Origin: Hyphomicrobiaceae bacterium
GTDB taxonomy: Bacteria > Pseudomonadota > Alphaproteobacteria > Rhizobiales > Hyphomicrobiaceae
Direction: 5' to 3'
DNA length: 64,000 nucleotides
Assembly: GCA_041397645.1 (NCBI GenBank)
Contig: JAWKWE010000004.1
Location: 1,798,001-1,862,000 of the forward strand
The notes under the pieces are model-generated. The model searched no databases. It saw nothing but the letters and a program-made list of their open reading frames with translations, and was not told where the DNA came from. Positions 63,333-64,000 of the stretch are shown here, piece after piece (position 1 is the first letter of the stretch; the number at the start of each line of letters is the position of its first letter). Both the position numbers and the translations under genes were made by a program.

Positions 63333-63767
63333 CTAAATTCCCGCCACCCGAGCGCGTTTTGCTTTGTCGTTGACCCGCGCGACAAACTTTTCCCATGCGA
63401 CAATCATGCGTTCATGCTCGCCTTCGCCGATCACGTCGAACTCGTCGCTAGCCTTGACGTGAAACGACACGTGTCGGCCTTCAACCTTGGTCACTTCCGC
63501 CTGCACCGTCACCACTTGATGGGGCACAGTCGCCGCCAGATGCGACACGTTGATGTGTATTCCAAGTGAGCCTTCGCCCTCATCGAGATGGTTCTCCAGC
63601 ACCTTCAGGCACGTCCATTCCATCAGCCCAACCATGAACCCGGTGGCGAACACCTTGGGCATCTGCTGGAACTCGTGCGCTTCTGGGTAGAGATGAGGGA
63701 CCGTCTTGCTCGCAGGAACGCGAAACGAGAACTCGGTCTTGGCGCCGGGCTGAAGGGTAGGTTTCAT
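63333..63767 (-). CDS. FlK-like thioesterase between nuoC and nuoD
   Basis: Product of 144 residues with a hot-dog fold related to fluoroacetyl-CoA thioesterase FlK. Matching features are VPHLYPEAHEFQQMPKVFAT, a Thr and Glu in FATGFMVGLMEWTC (aligned with Thr42 and Glu50 of FlK from memory) and a histidine in HINVSHLAATVP (the His76 position). Substrate unknown; use on fluoroacetyl-CoA is not implied. It starts six bases after nuoC and lies 63 bases before nuoD, so it is cotranscribed with them. Confidence 0.85.
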   Translation of the reverse strand: MKPTLQPGAKTEFSFRVPASKTVPHLYPEAHEFQQMPKVFATGFMVGLMEWTCLKVLENHLDEGEGSLGIHINVSHLAATVPHQVVTVQAEVTKVEGRHVSFHVKASDEFDVIGEGEHERMIVAWEKFVARVNDKAKRARVAGI

Positions 63768-63773
63768 CGCCCG

Positions 63774-64000
63774 TCAGGCTCCACTTGCCTTTTCGTCACC
63801 GGGCAGAACGTATTGCGTACCCTCCCAGGGACTTTCGAAATCAAAGTTGCGGAAATCCTGCGTCAGCTTCACGGGCTCGTACACAACGCGCTTCTGCTCG
63901 TCGTCGTAGCGCACTTCGACATAACCGGTGAGCGGGAAATCCTTGCGCAGCGGATAGCCCTGGAAGCCATAGTCGGTGAGCAGGCGGCGCAAATCCGGAT
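63774..64000 (-). CDS. nuoC: NADH-quinone oxidoreductase subunit C, 3' part (5' end outside window)
   Basis: 30 kDa peripheral-arm subunit of complex I. Only the last 75 or so residues are inside the window; the frame stays open to base 64000. Visible signature: RRLLTDYGFQGYPLRKDFPL, then GYVEVRYDDEQKRVVYEP, VKLTQDFRNFDFESPWEG and an end typical of alphaproteobacterial NuoC. The leftmost TTG at 63992 is an internal leucine codon. It is a separate gene from nuoD. Confidence 0.96.
   Translation of the reverse strand, partial: PDLRRLLTDYGFQGYPLRKDFPLTGYVEVRYDDEQKRVVYEPVKLTQDFRNFDFESPWEGTQYVLPGDEKASGA

Noticed and set aside
61533..63569. Plus-strand open frame of 678 codons across yjdM, the gap after nuoD and nuoD itself
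   Set aside because: Antisense to clear nuoD, thioesterase and yjdM coding sequence; it has no domain features and such long shadows are expected in GC-rich DNA.

Overview
The window looks like a chromosomal backbone segment from a GC-rich alphaproteobacterium of the order Hyphomicrobiales, with Hyphomicrobium-type relatives most likely; the genus is inferred from gene content and order, not from a marker. Supporting signs are the order trpD...trpC-moaC-moeA-lexA-comEC-gltX-gltA, a direct-repeat GAAC-N7-GAAC LexA operator of alphaproteobacterial type, a complete 14-subunit complex I operon with mitochondria-like NuoG and NuoE, a DUF1467 gene, and the string nuo-birA-rnj-mce-DUF1467-proS-lolC-lolD-dnaE. 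I see no prophage, insertion sequence, CRISPR array, tRNA or rRNA gene.

Layout. Positions 1-10.3 kb hold tryptophan genes (3' end of trpE, then trpG, trpD and trpC), interrupted by a membrane protein, a SixA-like phosphatase and an opposite-strand osmC-type/prfC pair. They are followed by molybdopterin genes moaC and moeA with small hypothetical genes. Positions 10.3-18.8 kb carry a basic coiled-coil protein, two lipoproteins, lexA with its operator, comEC (reverse strand), gltX and gltA. A stem-loop terminator lies between gltA and the convergent lpxB.

Positions 18.9-34.4 kb, all on the reverse strand, read in transcription order rpsB-tsf-pyrH-frr-uppS-cdsA-dxr-rseP-bamA-lpxD-fabZ-lpxA-lpxI-lpxB. 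This block joins translation factors, isoprenoid and undecaprenyl synthesis, phospholipid precursor synthesis, outer-membrane protein assembly and lipid A synthesis. Positions 34.7-37.2 kb hold an Rmd1/YagE-family membrane protein and three exported hypothetical proteins, two of them followed by good terminators.

Positions 37.3-64 kb (reverse strand) read nuoC(partial)-thioesterase-nuoD-yjdM-membrane protein-nuoE-F-G-H-small membrane protein-nuoI-J-small membrane protein-nuoK-L-M-N-birA-rnj-mce-DUF1467-proS-lolC-lolD-dnaE. Most genes overlap by ATGA or lie within 15 bases of each other.

The most unusual points are these. LpxI carries what looks like a second, degenerate copy of its C-terminal domain. 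An archaeal/eukaryotic-type prolyl-tRNA synthetase sits in the normal proS position. A helix-hairpin-helix-like tail is shared by ribosomal protein S2 and NuoE. Four extra genes, plus a FlK-like thioesterase gene, are embedded in the complex I operon. A His-rich exported peptide of 80 residues has its own terminator. No wholly new multigene system is evident.
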